Assembly (NCBI GenBank): GCA_029262535.1
Contig: JAJCZF010000052.1
Coordinates: forward strand, 1-56,858
Length of the DNA stretch: 56,858 nt
Direction of reading: 5' to 3'
Source: Deltaproteobacteria bacterium
Lineage (GTDB): Bacteria; Desulfobacterota; GWC2-55-46; JAJCZF01
A model generated the notes under the pieces. The model worked only from the letters and a program-made list of their open reading frames with translations. It did no database searches and was not told where the DNA came from. Positions 45,763-53,765 of this stretch are shown here, piece by piece. Made by a program: the position numbers and the translations under genes. Each line of letters starts with the position of its first letter. Position 1 is the first letter of the stretch.

Positions 45763-46335
45763 TTAGCACATTTCAAGCTTGAGAAAGTTACCAAGCAGCT
45801 TTTTACCACAGCCGGTCAATATCGACTCGGGATGGTACTGCATGCCTTCTATCAAAAATTCCTTATGGCGCAAACCCATTATCTCGCCCTCTTCGGTCCA
45901 TGCGCTTATCTCAAAGCAATCGGGCAACGTCTCTCTCTTAACGATGAGCGAGTGATAACGATTCGCCTCGAAGGGGTTTTCAATGGCTTCGTATATGGTC
46001 CGCCCGTCATGTTTGACCATGCTGGTCTTTCCGTGCATGATGCGTTCGGCCTTTACCACATCGCCGCCGAATGCGCTGGCAACCGACTGATGGCCGAGAC
46101 ATACGCCGAGTATAGGGAGCTTTCCGGCAAAGTGCCTTATGGCCTCGACCGATATACCTGCCTTATCCGGGGTACACGGGCCGGGCGAGATGACCAACCT
46201 CTCCGGCTTTAGAGCCTCTATCTCTTCTATCGTTATTTCGTCATTACGAAATACGCGAACCTCCACACCTGTCTCGGCAAAATACTGGACGAGGTTATAG
46301 GTGAAGGAATCGTAGTTGTCTATCATTAATAACAT
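45763..46335 (-). CDS. trpG: anthranilate synthase glutaminase component
   Basis: This 190-residue class I glutamine amidotransferase has [29 protein letters not shown], the nucleophile elbow [16 protein letters not shown] (Cys79), and the His/Glu pair in QYHPESI. It supplies ammonia to TrpE and may also serve PabB, as TrpG often does. It follows trpE by three bases. Confidence 0.96.
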   Translation of the reverse strand: MLLMIDNYDSFTYNLVQYFAETGVEVRVFRNDEITIEEIEALKPERLVISPGPCTPDKAGISVEAIRHFAGKLPILGVCLGHQSVASAFGGDVVKAERIMHGKTSMVKHDGRTIYEAIENPFEANRYHSLIVKRETLPDCFEISAWTEEGEIMGLRHKEFLIEGMQYHPESILTGCGKKLLGNFLKLEMC

Positions 46336-46338
46336 AAT

Positions 46339-47847
46339 CTATCCAAGCCCCTTCGAGGCCATCTCAACCGCCTTTAACATGCCGCGCGCCTTACTGCGGG
46401 TCTCCTCGAACTCGCTCTCCGGGTCCGAGTCGGCAACTATGCCGGCGCCTGCCTGTACATATACGCGCCCGTCCTTTATCAAAATCGTCCTTATGGTTAT
46501 GGCCATATCCATGTCGCCGTCAAAACCGAGGTAACCGACGCTGCCGCCGTATACGCCGCGCTTTACAGGCTCAAGCTCTTCGATGATCTCCATGGCGCGA
46601 ACCTTTGGCGCGCCCGAAAGCGTGCCGGCCGGAAAACATGCGCGAAGGGCGTCGAACTGGCCAAGCCCCTCACGAAGGCGACCCAGTACATTCGATACTA
46701 TATGCATAACATGCGAATATCTTTCGATAATCATAAGCTCGTCCACCTCGACCGAGCCAGTCTCGGCAACCCTGCCGACGTCGTTACGCCCCAGATCCAC
46801 GAGCATTATATGCTCGGCGCGCTCTTTGGGGTCGGCCAGTAACTCCTCTTCGAGGGCCTTGTCCTCGGCCTCGTTGAGGCCTCTCTTTCTCGTGCCGGCT
46901 ATCGGCCTGACGCAGACTCGCGTCCCACCGGTCTCGACAAGTATCTCAGGTGAAGAACCGGCGAGAACCACACCGTCCAACCTTAAAAAGAAGAGATATG
47001 GCGACGGATTTATTATACGAAGAGCCCTGTAGATATCAAAAGGCGGGGCCGTCAGGTCGGTCTCGAATCTCTGGCTTAAAACGGCCTGTATGACGTCGCC
47101 TTCGCGTATATATTCCTTTATCCTTCGTACGGCTGAAAGATAGTCGTCCTTTTCAAAATTAGAGGTAAAGTCCGCCATCTGCGAAGCTTCCTCTTGACAT
47201 CCGAATGAAACAGGCAGAGAGGCGGAGCGAAGTTTATCGATCAACGCCTCTATCTTTCGCTGACTCTCCCCATATATCTCGTCCGGGTCGGCTCCTTCCG
47301 GCACAAAGGCGTTCGATATAACCTTTATCCTCTGTTCAACATTATCAAAGACCATAAAGGTATCGGTAACTATCAAAGATATCTCCGGCAGATCCAGGTC
47401 GTCAACCGTAAGGTCGGGAAGCCTCTCTATATGCCTTACAATATCATAACCGAGATATCCCACTACGCCGCCGGAAAACTTCGGCAGGCCGTCGACCTCC
47501 ACAACCTCAAAACCTTCAAGATACTCTTTCAGGATCTCTATGGGGTCGCCCTCTTTTACGATAGTCTCCAGATTACCCGCGCCGTCTCTGGTAGAAATCT
47601 CGACGCTTCGGCCCTTGGACCTTATGGTCGCCCTCGGTTCCGTTCCGAGCAGGCTGTAGCGTCCCCACTTCTCACCGCCCTCGACACTCTCGCAAAGAAA
47701 CGCGTCGCCGCCGTCGTCTATCTTCATAAAAGCGGAGACGGGCGTATCCGTATCAGCCAGAATATCGGTATAGACCGGTATGATATTGCCCGTGCGGGCC
47801 TTATCCCTAAAAAGCTCTAAGGATGGAGAATAACAGTGTTTTTTCAT
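46339..47847 (-). CDS. trpE: anthranilate synthase component I
   Basis: This 502-residue chorismate-binding enzyme has an N-terminal feedback-site region (FLCESVEGGEKWGRYSLLG, Glu53/Ser54 in the place of the LLES tryptophan site) and the C-terminal catalytic part (VLAGSSPEILVE, RPIAGTRKRG, DLGRNDVGRVAETGSV, ERYSHVMHIVSNV, FPAGTLSGAPKVRAME). The retained Ser suggests inhibition by tryptophan. It is the first gene of trpEGDCFBA. The ~400 bases upstream carry a candidate promoter and repeat-like sequence. Confidence 0.96.
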   Translation of the reverse strand: MKKHCYSPSLELFRDKARTGNIIPVYTDILADTDTPVSAFMKIDDGGDAFLCESVEGGEKWGRYSLLGTEPRATIRSKGRSVEISTRDGAGNLETIVKEGDPIEILKEYLEGFEVVEVDGLPKFSGGVVGYLGYDIVRHIERLPDLTVDDLDLPEISLIVTDTFMVFDNVEQRIKVISNAFVPEGADPDEIYGESQRKIEALIDKLRSASLPVSFGCQEEASQMADFTSNFEKDDYLSAVRRIKEYIREGDVIQAVLSQRFETDLTAPPFDIYRALRIINPSPYLFFLRLDGVVLAGSSPEILVETGGTRVCVRPIAGTRKRGLNEAEDKALEEELLADPKERAEHIMLVDLGRNDVGRVAETGSVEVDELMIIERYSHVMHIVSNVLGRLREGLGQFDALRACFPAGTLSGAPKVRAMEIIEELEPVKRGVYGGSVGYLGFDGDMDMAITIRTILIKDGRVYVQAGAGIVADSDPESEFEETRSKARGMLKAVEMASKGLG

Positions 47848-48064
47848 AGTATATCAGAATATCACAGGCACACGACGTACGCAACCAATTTCGCGGATAG
47901 AGTCCGTAGCAGGCGATAGTTACTAGCTCGCGACGTCAATTTAGTTGTAGGCCGGAAGTTTTCAAGTTAAACAGGTCTACTCTTATTTCACAGCATACAG
48001 TGTGCTGATCCAATTTCGCAAAAGAGGTTTATTAAAGTCTGCCGGTTTCCGGTACGTCTCTTAA

Positions 48065-48095
48065 ATTATAGGAGATTTGTCTCTAAGAAAATCAA
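48065..48095 (-). promoter_or_regulatory. candidate sigma-70-type promoter for trp operon
   Basis: On the minus strand TTGATT (48095-48090) precedes a perfect TATAAT (48070-48065) with a 19-base spacer. The leader to trpE would be about 210 bases. A second, weaker pair TTGAAA/TAAATT (47965-47960 and 47943-47938, 16 apart) lies nearer the gene. Confidence 0.45.
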
Positions 48096-48153
48096 GCTGG
48101 ATATAAGACGGAGCAATTCCACAGAGAAAAAACGAAGAACGAAGAAATCCTGT

Positions 48154-48177
48154 GGCCTCCCAATGAAGCGGGAGGCC
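48154..48177 (-). terminator. hairpin after the glutaredoxin-like gene
   Basis: A perfect 8-bp stem GGCCTCCC/GGGAGGCC with an 8-base loop lies 72 bases after the stop of the glutaredoxin-like gene. On the minus strand it is followed by TTTCTTCGTTCTTCGTTTTTT, where the U-run is interrupted and delayed, so termination may be weak or factor-assisted. Confidence 0.5.
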
Positions 48178-48248
48178 CGAATATACTGAAAAGATGGCTT
48201 TTGAAAATGAAGAAACTTTAGCGGTGTGCCCTGGAAAATGGGTTGGAG

Positions 48249-48551
48249 CTAAGCCCTTGCAACACTTTCGGTCTTATCTTTGAGTCTTGACAAACCGGAC
48301 CTAATGAACTCTTTACGAACCTTTTTACGGAACTCGCCCTCATCCACACGAAATTTAAAAACCTTTTGACCGTTAATAAAAACCGTCGGGATGTTGTCGC
48401 TGTACCGCCTGGTCAAATCCTCGCACTTGGAAATATCAACATGCTTGAACTTAAAGGGCATCTCTTCATTCACCCTTCCGATAATTCTGGTCGCTTCTTT
48501 ACAGAGCGAACAGTCCTTCTTGCCGTAGACCTCCACAATCAAGCTAGACAT
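48249..48551 (-). CDS. glutaredoxin/thioredoxin-fold protein
   Basis: This 100-residue protein has the thioredoxin-fold pattern VEVYGKKDCSLCKEA with the redox pair C14-x2-C17, the cis-Pro segment NIPTVFINGQ (about residues 53-62) and FKHVDISKCEDL in between. It is like the small NrdH/DUF836-type glutaredoxins. No signal peptide is visible, so it is cytoplasmic. It follows the CcdA gene by 22 bases, so it may relay thiol electrons for the cytochrome maturation pathway; that role is inferred from context. Confidence 0.8.
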   Translation of the reverse strand: MSSLIVEVYGKKDCSLCKEATRIIGRVNEEMPFKFKHVDISKCEDLTRRYSDNIPTVFINGQKVFKFRVDEGEFRKKVRKEFIRSGLSRLKDKTESVARA

Positions 48552-48573
48552 TTGTCCCCCTCCTGACTTTGCT

Positions 48574-49305
48574 TTAACCGATGCTGGGAAGTATGGTATT
48601 AAGATATGTTGTTATCATAGCAAAGGCGTTAAAGAAAATCAAGACTCCTGTTATGACGAGGAATACGCCGGTGAAGATCGATATGGCGCGCATGTGGCGG
48701 GTGACCTTTCTAAAGTGCTTGATAAAGGTATTTATCCCAAGACTCGTGAGCATGAAAGGTATGGCGAGGCCGAGCGAATAGGCGAGAAAGAGAGAGATTC
48801 CGGCCCAGCTGCTATCGCTGGTTGCGGCAACTGTGAAGATGGCCGAAAGTATCGGGCCGATGCACGGCGTCCATCCGGCGGCAAAACCCATTCCTACCAA
48901 AAAAGCCCCGAAGAGTCCGGCGGGTTTTTCCTGCAGGTGGACCTTCTTCTCTTTTTGAAGTACTGAAAAGTTTATCAGGCCGGTAATATGAATACCGAGA
49001 ATAATAATAGCCAGCCCGCCTATCCAGCGCACCACGTCCCGGTTCTCCATAAAGAGCTGGCCGAAGAGCTGCGCCGAGGCGCCGAGTATCACCACGAATA
49101 CAGTGGTAAAACCCAGAATAAACATCAGGCTATTTAAGACGATGACCTTCTTGACATTACGCGCGCCCCGCTCGTCGGTCAGCTCCTCAAAAGAGACGCC
49201 TGTTACGAACGAGACATAGGACGGCACGAGCGGCAAGACACACGGAGATACAAAAGATAAGATGCCCCCAAAGAAGGCTAATGGAATAGATACGTCACCG
49301 GTCAA
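48574..49305 (-). CDS. ccdA: CcdA-type thiol-disulfide electron transporter
   Basis: This 243-residue protein has six predicted spans and the two membrane cysteines of CcdA/DsbD: ILSFVSPCVLPLVPSYVSF (Cys22) and GFAAGWTPCIGPILSAIF (Cys near 147). It passes electrons from cytoplasmic thioredoxin to periplasmic ResA. It lies between the glutaredoxin-like and ResA genes, in keeping with System II cytochrome c maturation. The 281 bases before it hold a pair of inverted repeat elements. Confidence 0.93.
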   Translation of the reverse strand: MTGDVSIPLAFFGGILSFVSPCVLPLVPSYVSFVTGVSFEELTDERGARNVKKVIVLNSLMFILGFTTVFVVILGASAQLFGQLFMENRDVVRWIGGLAIIILGIHITGLINFSVLQKEKKVHLQEKPAGLFGAFLVGMGFAAGWTPCIGPILSAIFTVAATSDSSWAGISLFLAYSLGLAIPFMLTSLGINTFIKHFRKVTRHMRAISIFTGVFLVITGVLIFFNAFAMITTYLNTILPSIG

Positions 49306-49329
49306 ATTGCACCTCTAAAAATTACTCTT

Positions 49330-49500
49330 TATCCCCCACACAGGTGTGGTTCTATGTTCGCTAAGAAGATTCTTAGATACCTGGTAGTCATATATCCGCG
49401 TCTCCAGCCCAGTGTAACCCTTATTTTATCCGACGCGGGCAAAAAAATCCCCATCCGAACAGTTACCCCGCGAAAATAAAACCACACCTGTGTGGCCGCC
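49330..49500. repeat. inverted pair of diverged copies of the ~115-bp repeat
   Basis: A plus-strand copy runs from GACGCG (49432) to CCACACCTGTGTGG (49482-49495) and keeps CGCGAAAATAAAA before the core. A minus-strand copy has its GACGCG at 49402-49397 and CCACACCTGTGTGG at 49349-49336. Spacing from GACGCG to the core is 50-53 bases, as in the copies at 33-35 kb. In both, the outer base pair of the core is C-G instead of G-C. They fill most of the ccdA-resA gap. Confidence 0.65.
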
Positions 49501-49586
49501 TCGACCTTGGAAAAAATAGCCAATTATTAGAGGCGCAATTAAAAGTTGGGAGCGCTGAAAGTGCGCCTCATACAGCGGGGGGCGCG

Positions 49587-50183
49587 CTACTTGCGCCCCC
49601 TGGCGTTACGGTATGCCTCCGGCGTTCTGGGGCCGTTATCAAGAAGGTCGAGAATGGTCTTTATATTGTAGGCGTTGTTCCAGTCCCTGGTGCCCATGAT
49701 CTTCTCGGCGATTATACCGTTCTGATCTATGATAAAGGTCTCGGGAACACCCGTGGTTTTATAACGTTCTTTGATCTTGCCGCGCTTGTCGTGAAGTATC
49801 GGGAAGCTCAGGCCGTATTCCTTCTGAAACTCCTTAACCACCGACGTATCGCCACTATCAACACTTACGGCGATTATTTCAAAACCGCGCCGCTGAAAGG
49901 CCTGGTACATTATCTCCATCGAAGGCATCTCTTCCTTGCACGGCTCACACCATGTAGCCCAGAAGTTAAGGAAGACGACCTTGCCGCGATAGTCTTTTAA
50001 GGAGTACTGCTTGCCCTCAAGATCGGGAAGAGTAAAGTCTATGGCCGGCTCGCCCGGAGCCGTCGGAACGTAGTTCCCCTTTTTCATCGTAACCATAAAG
50101 ACCACTATCGCCACGGCGATAACGACGACTGCGATTACTATAATCTTTGGAGAGCCGCTCTCTTTTTCGTCTACTTCGCTCAT
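49587..50183 (-). CDS. resA: ResA/TlpA-like thiol-disulfide oxidoreductase
   Basis: This 198-residue protein has an N-terminal membrane anchor (IIVIAVVVIAVAIVVFMVTM, about 14-33) and a periplasmic AhpC/TSA-type thioredoxin domain with FLNFWATWCEPCKEEMPSME (redox Cys79 and Cys82), then FEIIAVSVDSGD and TTGVPETFIIDQNG. ResA reduces the CXXCH cysteines of apocytochrome c before haem attachment. It sits next to ccsB with a 96-base gap. A GC-rich hairpin (GCGCCCCC pairing) overlaps its stop codon. Confidence 0.9.
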   Translation of the reverse strand: MSEVDEKESGSPKIIVIAVVVIAVAIVVFMVTMKKGNYVPTAPGEPAIDFTLPDLEGKQYSLKDYRGKVVFLNFWATWCEPCKEEMPSMEIMYQAFQRRGFEIIAVSVDSGDTSVVKEFQKEYGLSFPILHDKRGKIKERYKTTGVPETFIIDQNGIIAEKIMGTRDWNNAYNIKTILDLLDNGPRTPEAYRNARGRK

Positions 50184-50279
50184 AAGAGTTCCCGTTCCAT
50201 TCGTCCGTATTATAGAACCGTTCTATAGTTTCGGTACGTGATAGTACCCCTTCGTTTTATCAGTCAAAAAGTCCCGTGT

Positions 50280-51182
50280 CTATGCGTATGCGTGAAGGCC
50301 CGGCAGTATGAAGCTCACACCCCAGTAGAGGAATAGTATCGCAAGGAAGCCGAGTATCGAGACCCATGCGCACTTTGTGCCTCTCCAGCCGCGTGTAACT
50401 CTCGCGTGCAGGTATGCGGCGTAGACAAACCATGTAATAAGCGACCAGGTCTCCTTCGGGTCCCAACTCCAGTAGGTGCCCCAGGCGGCATTGGCCCATA
50501 CAGCGCCCGATACGATACCGATACCAAGGAAGGGAAAGCCCCATGCTATGCCGCGGTAACTGATCTCGTCGAGCATCTTGGAACTAGGAAGCTTGCTCAT
50601 CAGGCCTCCCTCTTTACCGCTCTTTTCTCCACGCACCTTTATGAGATACATAATACTGATACCAAAGGCGATGGCAAAGGCGGCGTAACCGATAAATGTC
50701 GTAAAGACATGAAAGTCAAGCCAGCCGATGGCGTAACGCTCAAGGCCGAACTTCTCAAAGAGATCGACCATCCACTTCCACTTATTCTGGAGCGCCGGGT
50801 TCAGCGGACCGACGGCCTTAAATCTGTAGGGCAACATAGAGGCCGCAAGCATGGCCAAAAAGGCAATAGACATAACAAATGCGCCTATGACCTTGAGCTT
50901 ATACTTTACCTCCATAATGAGATAACCTATGGTCAAGGCCCAGATAAAGAGGGCCATCGATTCGTAAAGATTTGAGAACGGCGCGTGACCGCTCTCTCCG
51001 GCCCTGGAGATGAGCATCATCGTCATGGCGAATGCGGCTATCACGGCCATGGCCGTAGCCGTCTGGCCGAGCCATTTTTTCTTAAATATCCAGTGCCCTA
51101 TGTATAAAACAGCCGTAATGGCATAAAAGGCGAAAGCCATCGTAAAGAACATCAGCGACATTACTACTTTTGGTCCATCCAT
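50280..51182 (-). CDS. ccsB: cytochrome c biogenesis protein CcsB/ResC
   Basis: This 300-residue membrane protein has about eight spans and the tryptophan-rich WWD haem-handling motif WANAAWGTYWSWDPKETW (about 229-246). Conserved histidines occur in the segments LDFHVF (His158) and AYLHARV. With ResB it carries haem across the inner membrane and joins it to apocytochromes (System II). It follows resB by 74 bases. Confidence 0.95.
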   Translation of the reverse strand: MDGPKVVMSLMFFTMAFAFYAITAVLYIGHWIFKKKWLGQTATAMAVIAAFAMTMMLISRAGESGHAPFSNLYESMALFIWALTIGYLIMEVKYKLKVIGAFVMSIAFLAMLAASMLPYRFKAVGPLNPALQNKWKWMVDLFEKFGLERYAIGWLDFHVFTTFIGYAAFAIAFGISIMYLIKVRGEKSGKEGGLMSKLPSSKMLDEISYRGIAWGFPFLGIGIVSGAVWANAAWGTYWSWDPKETWSLITWFVYAAYLHARVTRGWRGTKCAWVSILGFLAILFLYWGVSFILPGLHAYA

Positions 51183-51256
51183 CTCGCAACCCCGTCTATT
51201 AGTTTCTGGTCTATATACTAAGACCTATCAGTTCCAGCCTGTTATTTCCTGCCGGC

Positions 51257-52657
51257 CTACTTTCCTGACCCGGCAAGGGCCTTTGCTATATCCTCAAGGT
51301 CTTTCTCTATCGCCAACTGGTTCTTGTTTATCATGGCGCCGATCTTGACCTCGGTTGAATTTCCAACACTTCTTATATTAATCCAGACCCTCCTGTAAAA
51401 GATAAAGAAGGCCATATAAACACCTAAACCCATTATAGAGCAACCAAGCCAGACCCAGTTCGTGCCCGGGTCCTTGTTGACCGAGATACCGGAGAAAAGA
51501 ACCGACCGATAGGCCTTGAAGACGAAGTTATCGTTGCTGTCGGGAAGTACCTTGTAGAAGTCCGGGTACTTTTGAAAGATCCAGCGCGACGATATCTTCT
51601 TTTCACCTCTGTAGATGGTTACATTTATAGCCGGATTTTCCGGCTCAATAGACTTTGAGAAGATCGACTTTGACTTTTCGTCAACGGCAAAGTCGGCGAC
51701 GTAACCGGTAAGATGCACAGTATAATCCGTACCCGGAACCTTGGTCTTCTCCTCCCAGCCAACCATAAAGACGACCTCGTTCTCCTCCTTGCCATCGGGC
51801 CAGAAGGCCATCCTGGCCGTCTTTATCTTCCTCCAGTGCTTGCCCCAGCTCGACTGGTAAAAACGAATGCCCTTATAAAGAAGCGGCTCGTTGACCCATA
51901 TCTGCTTCGACAAGACCTCCTTGCCCTCTTCAAGCACGGTAAGGATACTGTTATACTGCCGTATCTGCCCGGTCTCGTAGTAGTCGATCCAAAACTTATC
52001 GAGGCGCAACGTAAAGTCGGCTTCCTTTACCGAAACACCGCCGCCGACCGTTACGACCTTGAAGTCTTTATATCCGTAGACACTTCCCACTATCGCCCCG
52101 GCGATGATGACAAAGAGGCTTATATGCACAAAGTCGGAGCCGAAACGCCCGATACGTCCACGCCATCCGTATACAGCGTAACCCTCGCCCGACTCATCGG
52201 AGACAAACTTATATCTCTTCTTCTTAAAGATCTTACGGAGACGCTCTTTTACGGTCTCCGCATCGTCCTCTACGGTAAAGACCTTTCTTGTGGAAAGTTT
52301 GTCGATAAAAGAAGGGTTGAAGTTCGGCTTGTTGGCCAGAACCACGCGCCACTTGGGAGGAAATCTTTCGATTGTACAGACGAGAATATTTAGTATCAGC
52401 AGGCCGAGAAGGGCCGCGAACCACTCGGAGTGGTACATGTCGTTCAGTTTGAACTGATATATTATATCTGTCCACTTCTCGCCGTATTCCATAAGATAGA
52501 CACGGCGTTCCTCATTCTGCTGAACAACAGTGCCTATAATCGAGGTCGACGCCAACGAAAAGAGGGTGAAGAGGGTAAGCTTTAGCGAATTAAAAAAGTA
52601 CCAAATACGCGAGCCAATACCCTTTTTAGATTTTTTATTTTTTTCTGATGCCGACAC
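51257..52657 (-). CDS. resB: cytochrome c biogenesis protein ResB/Ccs1
   Basis: This 466-residue protein has the ResB layout. Two N-terminal spans (FFNSLKLTLFTLFSLASTSI near 16-35, and AALLGLLILNILVCTIERFP) are followed by a third at about 170-190 (FVHISLFVIIAGAIVGSVYG). A large periplasmic beta-rich domain contains NEPLLYKGIRFYQSSWG, and a last span lies near 405-425. It is the obligate partner of CcsB. The start is 20 bases after the upstream TPR lipoprotein gene. Confidence 0.93.
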   Translation of the reverse strand: MSASEKNKKSKKGIGSRIWYFFNSLKLTLFTLFSLASTSIIGTVVQQNEERRVYLMEYGEKWTDIIYQFKLNDMYHSEWFAALLGLLILNILVCTIERFPPKWRVVLANKPNFNPSFIDKLSTRKVFTVEDDAETVKERLRKIFKKKRYKFVSDESGEGYAVYGWRGRIGRFGSDFVHISLFVIIAGAIVGSVYGYKDFKVVTVGGGVSVKEADFTLRLDKFWIDYYETGQIRQYNSILTVLEEGKEVLSKQIWVNEPLLYKGIRFYQSSWGKHWRKIKTARMAFWPDGKEENEVVFMVGWEEKTKVPGTDYTVHLTGYVADFAVDEKSKSIFSKSIEPENPAINVTIYRGEKKISSRWIFQKYPDFYKVLPDSNDNFVFKAYRSVLFSGISVNKDPGTNWVWLGCSIMGLGVYMAFFIFYRRVWINIRSVGNSTEVKIGAMINKNQLAIEKDLEDIAKALAGSGK

Positions 52658-52677
52658 CGGTTAACTCCCTCCAGGCC

Positions 52678-53250
52678 CTAACGCCCCTCTACAAATTGAG
52701 CGAGGAAGTCGGAAGCCGCCTTGCCTATCGGGCTTTCGGGATCAAGCTTCTTAGTCTGCTGCCAAGCCTGGCGGGCCTTATCAAGATCGCCCGTTCCGTA
52801 TGCCAAAATAAAACCCTTTGTCAGCCAGATACGCTGGTAGTAGGGGTTGCTTTCTATACCTTTTTCAACAAACTCAAGCCCCTCGGACGAACGTCCAAGG
52901 TAGTGATGCGAAAGAGCAAGATCGTTAAAAGAATCAACATCGTCCGGGTTTACCTCGACGGCGCGTTTATAATAGTCTATCGCGTCGTTGTATTGATTGA
53001 GACCGAAGTGCGACTTTGCCGTATCTCTAAGAGCCTGCCAGTCCCTGGGGTTCTCCTTGAGCCTCTCCTGAGACTGGCTGAGCACCTCCGGGTGGTCTAT
53101 CGGCTGTCCGGCGTCCGGCGTCGGCGTCGAATAACCCTGGCCCGGCTGTTTTTTGGATGTCTTCTCCTCGCCTGAGCCGCCACAGCCCACCAGGGTCAGT
53201 GCGCCGAATACGAGCAAGATAACAAATATTCCTAATCTACTTCTCTTCAT
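52678..53250 (-). CDS. TPR-repeat lipoprotein
   Basis: This 190-residue protein has a lipobox signal (ILLVFGALTLVGCGGSG, Cys23). A Ser/Thr/Pro-rich linker is followed by about three tetratricopeptide repeats (PRDWQALRDTAKSHFGLNQY, EVNPDDVDSFNDLALSHHYL and SNPYYQRIWLTKGFILAYGT). It is the first gene of the ResB-CcsB-ResA-CcdA block. The position suggests a role like CcmI/NrfG-type TPR proteins that bind apocytochrome, but this is inferred from context only. Confidence 0.8.
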   Translation of the reverse strand: MKRSRLGIFVILLVFGALTLVGCGGSGEEKTSKKQPGQGYSTPTPDAGQPIDHPEVLSQSQERLKENPRDWQALRDTAKSHFGLNQYNDAIDYYKRAVEVNPDDVDSFNDLALSHHYLGRSSEGLEFVEKGIESNPYYQRIWLTKGFILAYGTGDLDKARQAWQQTKKLDPESPIGKAASDFLAQFVEGR

Positions 53251-53765
53251 GATCCCTCCCGATCAAAAAATTAATTTCTCGAAAACTTCTTGTCTACGGC
53301 CTTCCCGATAGCAGCTATACCCTTACCCTGCTTAGAGATCTTCGATGCCATTAGCGCCTCGTTTATAGATACGTCACAGTAGAGCGCGTCTCTATTAACG
53401 TAACAGCAATGAAGACTCTTAATGAAGGCTCTTATGGCCCGAATGCTTTTCACAATCACAATAAGAGCAAAGACTGTTCAGTACCTCCGATATCTGAAGC
53501 CAAAAGCGTCGTCATAAAAAGAGCCGAAAATAAGGTCGCCCGACGCGCTTAGTACCCAATCCTTAAACCGGACAGCTTTAGAAATGATACTCTGGTCCTT
53601 ATACTAGGGAATATTTTAGCAGAAACGGATTAAAAAACGATTAACGACAAATTATGATTTAATAATTGGACAGAAATAAAGGAGGGTTTTTCTTTGAAAA
53701 GCAATTAGTTAGCAGACAAAATGGATTAAGAAGGCTATCTTGGTCTGCCTTCTTAGCCCGTCTTC
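53251..53765. other. gene-poor stretch between the cytochrome-maturation and Rnf blocks
   Basis: This 515-base AT-rich region should hold the promoter of the lipoprotein-resB-ccsB-resA-ccdA block. The only open frame of note is a 62-codon minus-strand frame (53271-53459, GTG start, no convincing ribosome site). A hairpin follows rnfB at 53727-53755. Nothing else could be supported. Confidence 0.5.
53727..53755 (-). terminator. hairpin after rnfB
   Basis: TAAGAAGGC (53727-53735) and GCCTTCTTA (53747-53755) form a perfect 9-bp stem around an 11-base loop, 10 bases after the rnfB stop. No strong U-run follows on the minus strand, so it may be a weak terminator or a 3'-end stabiliser. Confidence 0.45.

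Larger units (their letters stand above)
47848..48248. other. trp operon upstream region with degenerate repeat elements
   Basis: This 401-base gene-free stretch holds a terminator-like hairpin (48154-48177), a candidate promoter (48065-48095) and a near-palindrome CAGCATACAGTGTGCTG at 47991-48007. Two copies of CCAATTTCGC, at 47885-47894 and 48011-48020, are also present. On the minus strand each copy reads GCGAAATTGG and follows a GACG some 40-45 bases earlier, the layout of the ~115-bp repeat at 33-35 kb. No leader peptide with tandem Trp codons and no T-box was seen. Confidence 0.5.

Noticed and set aside
47912..47932. TrpR-like operator upstream of trpE (minus strand CGAGCTAGTAACTATCG, resembling the E. 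coli CGAACTAGTTAACTAG)
   Set aside because: Only the left half-site fits, the spacing is off by one or two bases, and the stretch also falls inside a region with repeat-like layout. No trpR is visible in the window.
48154..48177. trp attenuator hairpin
   Set aside because: It lies upstream of the candidate trp promoter and 72 bases after the glutaredoxin-like gene, so it fits better as that gene's 3' end. No Trp-rich leader peptide was found.
49329..49523. 64-codon minus-strand frame in the ccdA-resA gap
   Set aside because: It lies across the inverted repeat elements, has no ribosome site and no similarity I can recognise.
53271..53459. 62-codon minus-strand frame upstream of the TPR lipoprotein gene
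   Set aside because: It begins with GTG, its only GGAGG is about 24 bases away, and the product matches nothing I recognise. It may be a decayed gene but coding is not supported.
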